This document shows positions 8,918-16,502 of a stretch of DNA of 64,000 nt, in pieces. The DNA comes from Myxococcales bacterium (lineage in GTDB: Bacteria; Myxococcota_A; Polyangia; Nannocystales; Nannocystaceae). Under the pieces are notes generated by a model that did not search any database, had not been told where the DNA came from, and saw only the letters and a list, made by a program, of their open reading frames with translations. Location of the stretch: positions 62,001-126,000 of the forward strand of contig JACKDU010000008.1 of NCBI GenBank assembly GCA_020633335.1, in the 5' to 3' direction. Every line of letters begins with the position of its first letter. Position 1 is the stretch's first letter. The position numbers and the translations under genes are program-made.

Positions 8918-10108
8918 ATGCGCATCGCCACCGCCCAGAGCCGCGATCCCGACACCCTCCGCGCCGTCGCGGAGGCCTATGACGCGCTGGTCGCCGACCT
9001 CGGCGGCGCGCCCGAGTGGCTCGTGGTCGAGAGCGCCGTCCGCCACGACGGCGAGGCGCTCCGCCAGGCGCTCACGGGGCGTGGGGTGCGGGCGCTCCAC
9101 GGCGCGAGCTCGTGCCTCGGCGTGATGACGGAGGCCGGCGTCGACGTCGACGGCGGCCTCGGCCTCTTCGGCGTCCGCGACCCCGAGGGCAGCTATGGGG
9201 TCGGGCTCGCGGTCCTCGGCGACGACCCGGCGGCGGCCGCCGCCGCCGCGCTTCAGCGGGCGATCGACGCGGCCGATCGCCAGGGCGAGGTGCCGGCGAT
9301 GATCTGGCTGACGGCCGCCCCGGGGAGCGAGGAGACCTGCATCGCCGGCATCGAGGGGGTCCTCGGTCGCGGCGTCCCGATCGTCGGCGGCTCCGCGGCC
9401 GACGACGCGGTCGCCGGCGGCTGGTACCTCCTCTCCGGCGACGAGACCCGCGGCGACGCGGTCGTCGTCACCGCCCTCTTCCCCTCGACCGCGGTGAGCT
9501 CGGCCTTCCAGAGCGGCTACGCGCCGACCGAGCGGCGCGGCCGGGTCACCGCCGCGAGCGGGCGGACGATCGAGGCGATCGACGGCGCGCCCGCGGCCCA
9601 GGTCTACGACGCCTGGACCGGCGGCGCGATCACCTCGGCGCTCGCTGGCGGCTCCGTCCTCGCCTCGACCACCCTCTTCCCGATCGGCCGCCGCGTCGGC
9701 GAGGCCGCCGGCGCCGCCTACTACCGCCTCGCGCACCCGGAGTCGGTGACCGAGGGCGGCGGCCTCCACCTCTTCGCCGACGTCGAGGTCGGCGACGAGC
9801 TCGTCCTGATGAGCGGCACGACCGAGGCGCTGCGGAGCCGCGCCGGCCGGGTCGCCGCCGACGCGCTCGCGCTCGCCCGCCGCCAGGGCGACGCGATCGC
9901 CGGCGCGCTGGTGATCTTCTGCGCCGGCTGCATGTTGACGATCCGCGACGACCTCGACGACGTCGTCGCCGGCCTCCGCGAGGCGCTCGGCGAGGTCCCC
10001 TTCCTCGGCGCCTTCACCTTCGGTGAGCAGGGCTGCTTCGTCGGCGGCGAGAACTGCCACGGCAACCTGATGATCTCGGTCACCGTCTTCTCGGGGAGCG
10101 AGGCATGA
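8918..10108 (+). CDS. FIST-domain signal-sensing protein
   Basis: About 397 residues. FIST_N and FIST_C regions cover the protein. The N-terminus MRIATAQS, the ASSCLGVMTEAG and GGSAADD turns and the C-terminal CAGCM...FLGAFTFGEQG...GNLM are characteristic of the F-box/intracellular signal transduction (FIST) family, proposed to bind small ligands such as amino acids. ATG 8918 is chosen over an upstream GTG (8906) because the family starts at MRI. TAGTGT lies 8 nt upstream. The stop overlaps the start of the GAF-STAS gene (ATGA, 10105-10108), so the two are translationally coupled and probably work as one signalling unit. Confidence 0.82.
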   Translation: MRIATAQSRDPDTLRAVAEAYDALVADLGGAPEWLVVESAVRHDGEALRQALTGRGVRALHGASSCLGVMTEAGVDVDGGLGLFGVRDPEGSYGVGLAVLGDDPAAAAAAALQRAIDAADRQGEVPAMIWLTAAPGSEETCIAGIEGVLGRGVPIVGGSAADDAVAGGWYLLSGDETRGDAVVVTALFPSTAVSSAFQSGYAPTERRGRVTAASGRTIEAIDGAPAAQVYDAWTGGAITSALAGGSVLASTTLFPIGRRVGEAAGAAYYRLAHPESVTEGGGLHLFADVEVGDELVLMSGTTEALRSRAGRVAADALALARRQGDAIAGALVIFCAGCMLTIRDDLDDVVAGLREALGEVPFLGAFTFGEQGCFVGGENCHGNLMISVTVFSGSEA

Positions 10109-11142
10109 GCGACGGGGAGCTCCTCCGCGAGTCGATCAGCCGCCTCGAGCTCGCCCTCGCCAGCGAGCGGGGGCAGCGTGAGGAGGCCGAGGCGACCCTC
10201 GCGGGGATCCGCTGCGTGGTCGAGGCCGACGATCTGGCGGCCGCCGACGAGGCGCTGGTGCGCGGGCTCCGGCCCCTCCTCCACTACGAGGCCGCCGCCC
10301 TCCTCGTCCGCGATCCCGACGACCCCGGGCTGATGCGCTGCGCCCTCGCCGATCACCCCGCGCTCGCCGCCCACCGCTGGACGATCGGCTCGCTCCTCCG
10401 CCGCGTCCTCGGCGGCCAGACGGTCGCGCTCTTCGACCTCGGCCGCGCCCCGGACCTCGCCGCCCTGGCCGCGGCGCCCGAGCTCCGCTCGGCGCTCTGC
10501 ATCCCCCTCCTGACCAGCGAGCGGCCGGCGATCCTCGTCGCCACCCACCCGGAGCCCGCCTTCTTCTCGCCGCGTCACGTCGCCCTCGCCCGCGGCTTCG
10601 CCCGCACGGCGGCGCCGATGCTCGAGCGCCTGGCCGCCCGCGAGGAGGCCGAGCGCCGCCGCCTCGCCGAGGAGCGGGCAGCCACGCTCGCCGAGAGCAA
10701 CGAGGCGCTGCGCGAGCAGCTGGCGACGATCCAGGCCCAGGAGCGGCAGATCGCCCGCCTCGCCGCGCCGGTGCTCCAGGTCGATCGGCAGATCCTGGTG
10801 ATCCCGCTGATCGGCGACCTCGACCACGACGCGCTCCTGCGGATCACCGAGGCGCTCCTCGTCGCGATCTCGCTCCACCGCGCCCGCGTCGTGATCTTCG
10901 ACCTCACCGGCCTCGACTCCGCCGACGCCGGGGTGCCGCAGCGCCTCCTCACCCTCGCGCGGGCGGCCGAGCTGGTCGGCTCCAAGTGCCTCCTCACCGG
11001 CCTCCGGCCGCACATCGCCGCGACCCTGGTCGAGCTCGAGGCCGGCCTCCGGCTCCGCGCCTTCGGCTCCCTCGCCGACGGCCTCGTCGCCGCCCGCGAT
11101 CTCGCGGCCCGCGGCCGAGACTATCGCCGCGCGCGCCGCTGA
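10105..11142 (+). CDS. GAF / coiled-coil / STAS partner-switch protein (RsbR-like)
   Basis: About 345 residues. An N-terminal coiled coil precedes a GAF-like sensor domain (about 40-180), then a second coiled coil rich in Glu/Arg (about 185-225). The C-terminal STAS domain (about 232-335) has RsbR-type landmarks: ILVIPLIGDLDHD, RARVVIFDLTGLDSAD and CLLTGLRPHIAATLVELE. In B. subtilis RsbR-type proteins scaffold the stressosome and are phosphorylated on STAS threonines. Here the residue after the conserved Asp in DSADAGV is Ala, where relatives often have Thr, so one phosphosite may be missing. The gene overlaps the FIST gene by 4 nt and so presumably receives its signal from it. Confidence 0.75.
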   Translation: MSDGELLRESISRLELALASERGQREEAEATLAGIRCVVEADDLAAADEALVRGLRPLLHYEAAALLVRDPDDPGLMRCALADHPALAAHRWTIGSLLRRVLGGQTVALFDLGRAPDLAALAAAPELRSALCIPLLTSERPAILVATHPEPAFFSPRHVALARGFARTAAPMLERLAAREEAERRRLAEERAATLAESNEALREQLATIQAQERQIARLAAPVLQVDRQILVIPLIGDLDHDALLRITEALLVAISLHRARVVIFDLTGLDSADAGVPQRLLTLARAAELVGSKCLLTGLRPHIAATLVELEAGLRLRAFGSLADGLVAARDLAARGRDYRRARR

Positions 11143-11152
11143 CGACCGAGCG

Positions 11153-11782
11153 ATGGACCCGTGGAGGGAATACGCGTACCCGATCCATGAGCCGGCGATC
11201 CGGCGGCTCGACTCGCAGCCGAGCTCCCTCGGCGTGATCACCCGGGTGATCGCCCTCTACGACGCCCTCGACTTCGAGGAGGGGGACGATCCCGCCGCCG
11301 AGCTCTGGGGCGACGCGCTCGCGGAGTGGACGGCGGGCGACGACGACGACGGCGACGACGACGGCGACGAGAGCTACCGCGGCTACCCGGCGGGGTGGCT
11401 CACCCGCCAGCGCGAGCGCATCGCCGAGGAGATCGACATGCGGGGCTTCCACCACCCGATCTTCCCGCTCGGCCGCGCGGCCTACGGCGCGACCCTGCGG
11501 CCGCTCGAGCGCGCGCGCGTCGAGGCCGCGATCGTCGCCTCCGGCTCCTTCTTCGCGGGGCAGCTCATGCACGTCGACGTCGGCGCGCCGACGCTCTACC
11601 TGGCGATGCGCCGCGAGGGGGCCGCGCTGCGGATCCGCGGGGCCGATCACGCGCACCGCGACGGCGCGCCGACGCCAGCGTCCTGGGAGACGATGGAGCG
11701 CGCTTGGGGCAACCGACGCTTCGAAGTCGTGACGCCCTGGGACGCGTTCTGGGCCGCCTACGAGGCGATCTGGCGCCCCTGA
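11153..11782 (+). CDS. Hypothetical protein with acidic insert
   Basis: About 209 residues from ATG 11153, 10 nt after the GAF-STAS stop and in the same direction, so possibly the third gene of that operon. No signal peptide or membrane segment is seen. An acidic run (DDDDGDDDGDE, about 63-73) splits the protein. The C-terminal half has alternating hydrophobic segments and ends WDAFWAAYEAIWRP. I do not recognise the family. Codon use matches its neighbours, which supports a real gene. Confidence 0.6.
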   Translation: MDPWREYAYPIHEPAIRRLDSQPSSLGVITRVIALYDALDFEEGDDPAAELWGDALAEWTAGDDDDGDDDGDESYRGYPAGWLTRQRERIAEEIDMRGFHHPIFPLGRAAYGATLRPLERARVEAAIVASGSFFAGQLMHVDVGAPTLYLAMRREGAALRIRGADHAHRDGAPTPASWETMERAWGNRRFEVVTPWDAFWAAYEAIWRP

Positions 11783-11795
11783 GAGGCGGCCGGGC

Positions 11796-12815
11796 TCAGG
11801 GCGTGAGGCGGAGATCGAGCGGCACCTTGCTCGGCTCGCCGGCGACCTCGCGGACCAGCTTCGGCACCAGGAAGCCGGGGAGCGCCGCCAGCAGCTCCGC
11901 CATCAGCGCCCGCGCCCGCCCCTCGTCGACCTCGAAGTGGGCGGCGCCGGCGACCCGATCGAGGAGGTGGAGGTAGTAGGGGAGGATCCCGGCGTCGAAG
12001 AGGCGCTCGGAGAGGGCCGCGAGGACCCGCGCGTCGTCGTTGACGCCGCGGAGGAGGACGCTCTGGTTGAGGAGCGTGACCCCTGCCGCCCGCAGCCGCC
12101 GGCAGGCCGCGTCGACCGCGTCGTCGAGCTCGCGCGGGTGGTTGACGTGGAAGACGATCACCGTCGGCCAGGGCGCGCGCGCGAGGAGGTCGACGAGGCC
12201 GGCGGTGATCCGGCTCGGGATCGTGATCGGCAGGCGGGTGTGGATCCGCAGGCGACGGAGCTGCGGCGCGGCCGCGAGCGCGTCGACGAGCGACGCGAGC
12301 GCGGCGTCCTTGGCGAGGAGGGGATCGCCGCCGGAGAGGATCACCTCATTGATCTCGGGGCGCGCGGCGACGTAGCGGGCGATCTCCTCGATCTCCGCGG
12401 GGCCGAGCGCATGCTCGCCGTAGGGGAAGTGGCGGCGGAAGCAATAGCGACAGTTGATCGCGCAGCCGCCCCGGAGGATCACCAGCGCCCGCGAGCGGTA
12501 CTTGTGGAGGAGCCCCGGCCGCGCCCCCGTCTGCTCGACCAGCGGATCGGCGACGAAGCCGGGCGCAGGCGCGAGCTCGGCGGCGATCGGCAGGATCTGG
12601 CGGAGGAGCGGATCGGCGGGGTCACCGGGGACGATCCGGGCAACGTAGGGCCGCGGCGCCCGCATCGGGAAGTCGGCGGCCGCCGCCAGCGCGCCCGCGA
12701 GCTCGCCCTCGCCGAGGCCGAGGTGGGCGAGGAGGGCCCGCGGATCGGTGAAGGCCGCCGCGAGCTCGCGCTGCCACGCCGCGGGGGCGCTGATCGAGGT
12801 GAGGGCTGCAGTCAT
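11796..12815 (-). CDS. epmB: EF-P beta-lysylation / lysine 2,3-aminomutase family radical SAM protein
   Basis: 339 residues from ATG 12815. The radical SAM cluster motif is CxxxCxxC with Cys118, Cys122 and Cys125 (GGCAINCRYCFRR), followed by EVILSGGDPLL and the PLP-enzyme region (VNHPRELDD, LNQSVLLRGVND, YYLHLLD). These are the hallmarks of lysine 2,3-aminomutase relatives. The short length and the N-terminal WQRELAAAFTDP fit EpmB, which makes (R)-beta-lysine for elongation factor P. A catabolic KamA is less likely because KamA is usually longer. The efp and epmA partners are not in the window. The gene converges on the hypothetical protein at 11153 (stop to stop 13 nt). Confidence 0.82.
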   Translation of the reverse strand: MTAALTSISAPAAWQRELAAAFTDPRALLAHLGLGEGELAGALAAAADFPMRAPRPYVARIVPGDPADPLLRQILPIAAELAPAPGFVADPLVEQTGARPGLLHKYRSRALVILRGGCAINCRYCFRRHFPYGEHALGPAEIEEIARYVAARPEINEVILSGGDPLLAKDAALASLVDALAAAPQLRRLRIHTRLPITIPSRITAGLVDLLARAPWPTVIVFHVNHPRELDDAVDAACRRLRAAGVTLLNQSVLLRGVNDDARVLAALSERLFDAGILPYYLHLLDRVAGAAHFEVDEGRARALMAELLAALPGFLVPKLVREVAGEPSKVPLDLRLTP

Positions 12816-12875
12816 CGGCCGACGGGGCCGGCATCCTAGCAGATCGCGCGCGGCGATCCCCCGGCGCCCGCGGGC

Positions 12876-12931
12876 GCGCCTGCGCCTGCCTGCGCCTGCG
12901 CCTGCGCCTGCCTGCGCCTGCGCCTGCGCCC
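12876..12931 (+). repeat. CCTGCG-type short tandem repeat
   Basis: About 55 nt of imperfect repeats of CCTGCG with single CCTG slips, in the spacer between two divergent genes just upstream of an A/T-rich promoter-like stretch (AAAATTATC). Probably slippage-prone; it could change promoter spacing. Confidence 0.6.
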
Positions 12932-12987
12932 CGAAAATTATCTCGCGCCCCGTGCAACGGCCGCCGCCGGCGGTCGACCGCGGGATC

Positions 12988-14709
12988 ATGCTGAGCGCCT
13001 CGATCACCGCCACGACCAACCCCTCCAACGCCCTCCCCCGCGCCAGGCCGGCCCCCCGCGTCCTCCTCGCGCTCCTCCTCCCCGGGCTCGCGCTGGCCTG
13101 CACGCCCGACGAGGGCGTCGGCTCGGCGACCGAGGGCCCGACGAGCGACGGGGGCGCGGACGACGACGGCGCCTCGAGCTCCGAGGGTGAGACGTCCAGC
13201 TCGAGCGGCGAGCCCGGCGATGCGACGACGAGCGGCGAGCAGGCCCTCACCTGCGTCCCCGGCGAGGCGACCTGCGCCGACGACGGCCACACCCTCCTCC
13301 ACTGCCGCGACGACGGCGCGGGGATCGACGCGATCCCCTGCGGCGACGGCGAGATCTGCGAGATGGACGCCTGCCTCGGCCCCTGCGATCGGATCGAGGG
13401 GAGCGCCTCCAACGAGGGTTGCTCCTTCACGACGACCGCCGGCATGAGCGGCGTCCGCCTCGCGGACGGCCTCACGGTGACCAACCCCGGCGACGCGCCG
13501 GCGATCGTCGAGCTCCTCCACACCCCGCGGGGCACCCACAAGGAGTCGCCGACCGACGCGCTCGTCGTCCTCCCGCCGGGCACCTCGCACACCTACAAGA
13601 TCGTCGAGGAGCCCTCCGACATCTACTCGTACTACTACTCCGGCGGCTCCTACCGGCTCACCAGCGATCGCCCGGTGGTCGTCGCCCAGCACTCGCCGAT
13701 CGCCGGCGAGTCGGCGCTCCACGAGAGCGCGCTCCTCCTCCCCGATCACTCGCTCGGCCGCGACTACGTGATCGCCTCGAACCCGGCCGCGACCGAGCCG
13801 AGCTACTTCACGATCGTCGCGACCGCCGACAAGACCCGGATCGAGTGGACGCCGCCGGTCCCGAGCGCCGGCAGCGGCCTGCCGATCCCGGCCGTCGCCG
13901 CCGGCGAGACCGGCGTCCTGATGATGAACCGCGGCGACACCGTGCGGATCGGCGCGTCGGCGAAGATGCAGGCCGACCCGGCGCTCCGCGACCTCTCGGG
14001 GACCCTCCTCCGCGCCGATCAGCCGATCGCCGTCTTCGCGGGGGCCGTCTGCGGCGAGGTCCCCTTCGGCGCCGGCCCCTGCAACCACCTCTTCGAGGCG
14101 ATGATCCCGGTCGCCTACTGGGGCAGCGCCTACGTCGGCGCCCCCGAGCCGCGGGCGGGCGAGCCCGAGATCTGGCGGATCTACGCGGGCGCCGACGACC
14201 TGACGATCACCCTCGATCCGCCCGAGGTCGGCGGGCCGATCCACCTCGACGCCCGCGGCGAGTGGGTGGAGCTGACCCTTGAGTCAGGCGTCGGCGTGGT
14301 CTTCAGCGGCGACGGCCCCTTCATGCCGGTCCGCCACCTCGCCGGCGGCGACGCGCCGCAGGAGGAGGGCCAGGGCGAGGGCCAGGAGGCCGCGCCGGGG
14401 GGCCCGGCGCTCCTCCAGATGATCCCGGTCGAGCAGTACCGCGAGCGCTACGCCTTCCACAGCGCCGGCGACGCGATCCAGCGCTTCGCGCAGGTGACGC
14501 GGCCGGCTGGCGGCGCCGAGGTGCTGATCGACGGCGAGGTGGTGACCGGCTTCTCCGCGATCGGCGACTTCGAGGTCGCCACCGTCGAGCTCGCGGCCGG
14601 CAGCCACGTCGCCAGCAGCGCGGCGCCCTTCGGCCTCCTGAGCTTCGGCTACGACGCCGAGAGCGCCCACGCCCACCCCGCCGGCCTCGGCCTCGCGGCG
14701 CTGAACTAG
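12988..14709 (+). CDS. Lipoprotein with IgGFc-binding-like domain
   Basis: About 573 residues from ATG 12988. An in-frame GTG at 12952 lies 8 nt after TTATCT and could be the true, leaderless start. The signal peptide ends in lipobox GLALAC, followed by an acidic Ser-rich linker and a small Cys-rich segment. The rest resembles the N-terminal domain of human IgGFc-binding protein found in many bacterial surface proteins: paired blocks such as SDRPVVVAQHSPI, DKTRIEWTPP, LSGTLLRADQPIAVFAG and NHLFEAMIPVAYWG. A homologous gene lies at 16503 with the same layout. Probably a surface protein; ligand unknown. A dispersed-motif copy (14272-14288) is embedded near a Glu/Gln-rich insert. Confidence 0.78.
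   Translation: MLSASITATTNPSNALPRARPAPRVLLALLLPGLALACTPDEGVGSATEGPTSDGGADDDGASSSEGETSSSSGEPGDATTSGEQALTCVPGEATCADDGHTLLHCRDDGAGIDAIPCGDGEICEMDACLGPCDRIEGSASNEGCSFTTTAGMSGVRLADGLTVTNPGDAPAIVELLHTPRGTHKESPTDALVVLPPGTSHTYKIVEEPSDIYSYYYSGGSYRLTSDRPVVVAQHSPIAGESALHESALLLPDHSLGRDYVIASNPAATEPSYFTIVATADKTRIEWTPPVPSAGSGLPIPAVAAGETGVLMMNRGDTVRIGASAKMQADPALRDLSGTLLRADQPIAVFAGAVCGEVPFGAGPCNHLFEAMIPVAYWGSAYVGAPEPRAGEPEIWRIYAGADDLTITLDPPEVGGPIHLDARGEWVELTLESGVGVVFSGDGPFMPVRHLAGGDAPQEEGQGEGQEAAPGGPALLQMIPVEQYRERYAFHSAGDAIQRFAQVTRPAGGAEVLIDGEVVTGFSAIGDFEVATVELAAGSHVASSAAPFGLLSFGYDAESAHAHPAGLGLAALN
14272..14288 (+). repeat. Dispersed motif, copy inside the IgGFc-like gene
   Basis: CTGACCCTTGAGTCAGG; the arms CTGAC and GTCAG are inverted. 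It lies in frame within the coding sequence. Confidence 0.35.
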
Positions 14710-14789
14710 CGCGCGCCCGGTGCCACGACTCAGGCGGATCGAGACCTGGGTCGCGGCGAGGCCGCGCCTTCCCGTAGGATGACCCGGCC

Positions 14790-15773
14790 ATGCGCGCCGT
14801 CGTCGTCCCCCGCCGAGGCCCCCCGGAGGTCATGAAGCTGATCGAGGATCACCCCGACCCGGTGATCCGCCGCCCCGACGAGGTGCTCGTGCGGGTCCGG
14901 GCGACCAGCGTCAACCCGATCGACACCTACGTCCGCGGCGGCGTCCTGCCGATGCCCCTCCGCCGCGATCACATCCTCGGCGGCGACGCCTGCGGGACCG
15001 TCGAGGCGGTCGGCGCCGGCGTCCGCCGCTTCGCGGTCGGCGACCGGGTCTTCGGCCTCCGCGACTACATCAAGGGCCAGGGGTGCTACGCCGAGCTCGC
15101 GCTCTTCCGCGAGGACGAGCTCGCGGCCGCCCCCGCCGGCCTCAGCGACGAGGAGCTCGCGTCGATCCCCTTGGTCGGCCTCACCGCCTACCAGGCGCTC
15201 GTCGATCTCGCCGGGCTCCAGGCCGGCGAGCGCGTGCTGATCCACGGCGGCAGCGGCGGGGTCGGCTCCTTCGCCATCCAGCTCGCGCGGGCGCTCGGGG
15301 CCGACGTCTCGGCGACCGCGAGCCCGGCCAACGCCGAGCTCTGCCGCGAGCTCGGCGCGGCCGAGGTCCTCGACTACAAGACCCACGAGTACCGCCGCCT
15401 CCAGGGGCTCGACGTCGTCTTTGACACGATCGGCGCCTACTACCTCGAGAGCATGCCGCTCCTCCGCCGCGGCGGCCGCTACGTGTCCACCACCGTGATG
15501 GGGAACGACGAGCGGGTGAGCCTCGTCAACATGCTCCGCCACGGGATGCGGATGATCGGCAGCGCGCTCCGGGCCCCCTTCGGCGGGACCCGGGCCGGCG
15601 CCGTCCGGGTCAAGCCGAACGGCGCCGAGCTCGAGAAGATCGCCGAGCTCCTCGCCAACGGCGCGATCCGACCGCTGGTCGCTGTCACCCTGCCGCTCGC
15701 GGAGGCGGCCGCCGCCCACCGCCAGAGCGAGAGCAAGCGGACCCGCGGGAAGATCGTCCTGGCGATCCCGTGA
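14790..15773 (+). CDS. Zinc-independent NAD(P)H:quinone oxidoreductase-like MDR enzyme
   Basis: 327 residues from ATG 14790. Medium-chain dehydrogenase/reductase fold: GroES-like N-terminal half with SVNPIDTYVRGG and the conserved GGDACGTVEAVGAGV, then a Rossmann domain with HGGSGGVGSFAIQLA and VFDTIGAYYL. The structural and catalytic zinc-ligand sets of alcohol dehydrogenases are absent, which places it with quinone reductase/zeta-crystallin-type enzymes that reduce quinones or alpha,beta-unsaturated carbonyls with NADPH. TAGGAT lies 9 nt upstream of the start. It sits alone between two IgGFc-like genes, and nothing links it to them functionally. Confidence 0.85.
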   Translation: MRAVVVPRRGPPEVMKLIEDHPDPVIRRPDEVLVRVRATSVNPIDTYVRGGVLPMPLRRDHILGGDACGTVEAVGAGVRRFAVGDRVFGLRDYIKGQGCYAELALFREDELAAAPAGLSDEELASIPLVGLTAYQALVDLAGLQAGERVLIHGGSGGVGSFAIQLARALGADVSATASPANAELCRELGAAEVLDYKTHEYRRLQGLDVVFDTIGAYYLESMPLLRRGGRYVSTTVMGNDERVSLVNMLRHGMRMIGSALRAPFGGTRAGAVRVKPNGAELEKIAELLANGAIRPLVAVTLPLAEAAAAHRQSESKRTRGKIVLAIP

Positions 15774-15854
15774 GCGGTCGGGCCGGCGAGCGCGCGGGCG
15801 TCGACGCGACATCGTCAGCGCGTCAGCCCGTCGAGGCCCGCGACTCGCGGCCGC

Positions 15855-16352
15855 TCAGCGCTCGTCCTCCCACACCGCGAGGACCTTCCGCGCCTGCCAG
15901 AATTGTTCGAGCGTCCGCCCCTCGTCGACCACGCAGCGGATCGTCAGGGGGCTCAGGCGGACGCTGAGCGCATGCGTGCCCCGCCCCTCCCAGGTGCCGA
16001 TGTCGACGATCTCGCGGCCCGCGAGCGCGAGGCCGCGGCGGCGCAGCGACTCGAGGATCGCCGGCACCTGGAGATCGACGCCGGTGGTCGCCTCGGCGTG
16101 GGGGTTGCGGAGCGCCTTCGCGGTCGCGCAGAGCTCGGCGAGGTCCTCCGGGTGGGCGTCGAAGTGGGCGTCGTAGCTCGCCTGGTAGACCGACTCGAGC
16201 GCCTCCTCCTGGCGGACGAAGGCGCCGTCGATCGCGTAGCCGACCGCCCAGGCGTCCTCGCCATACCTGCGATCCCACTCGCGCTGACGGGCCTCCCGCG
16301 CCTTGATCCCGCCCGCCTTCCCGAGCCGCCGCAGGGCGATCCGCCACGCCAT
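15855..16352 (-). CDS. Hypothetical protein
   Basis: 165 residues from ATG 16352 (an upstream in-frame ATG at 16370 is less likely). It begins with a basic stretch (MAWRIALRRLGKAGGIKAREARQREWDRRYG) and contains a DVDxH-like region (YQASYDAHFDAHPEDL) and strands ending in FWQARKVLAVWEDER. No signal peptide or membrane segment. The C-terminal strand pattern with the final VWEDE is seen in small uncharacterised myxobacterial proteins. Function not assignable. Confidence 0.6.
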   Translation of the reverse strand: MAWRIALRRLGKAGGIKAREARQREWDRRYGEDAWAVGYAIDGAFVRQEEALESVYQASYDAHFDAHPEDLAELCATAKALRNPHAEATTGVDLQVPAILESLRRRGLALAGREIVDIGTWEGRGTHALSVRLSPLTIRCVVDEGRTLEQFWQARKVLAVWEDER

Positions 16353-16491
16353 CGCCCCGCAGTGTCGCACGGCCCCGACGGCCGAGGGGCGTGAGCGGCC
16401 CGCACAGCCCGCTCTCGAGCGCGCCCCCCCGCTCGGAGGCGCGCCGAATTTCGCCTCTAGGGGCCATCTGGACGGGTCTCAGGGCGCCGGC

Positions 16492-16497
16492 TACCGT
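16492..16497 (+). promoter_or_regulatory. -10-like TACCGT, 5 nt before ATG
   Basis: TACCGT fits TAnnnT and lies 5 nt upstream of the ATG at 16503, with no Shine-Dalgarno sequence between. Confidence 0.4.
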
Positions 16498-16502
16498 GGG
16501 CC

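Noticed and set aside
12876..12931. Considered as an origin-type iteron cluster
   Set aside because: The CCTGCG units are simple slippage-type repeats with no DnaA-like boxes or replication gene nearby.
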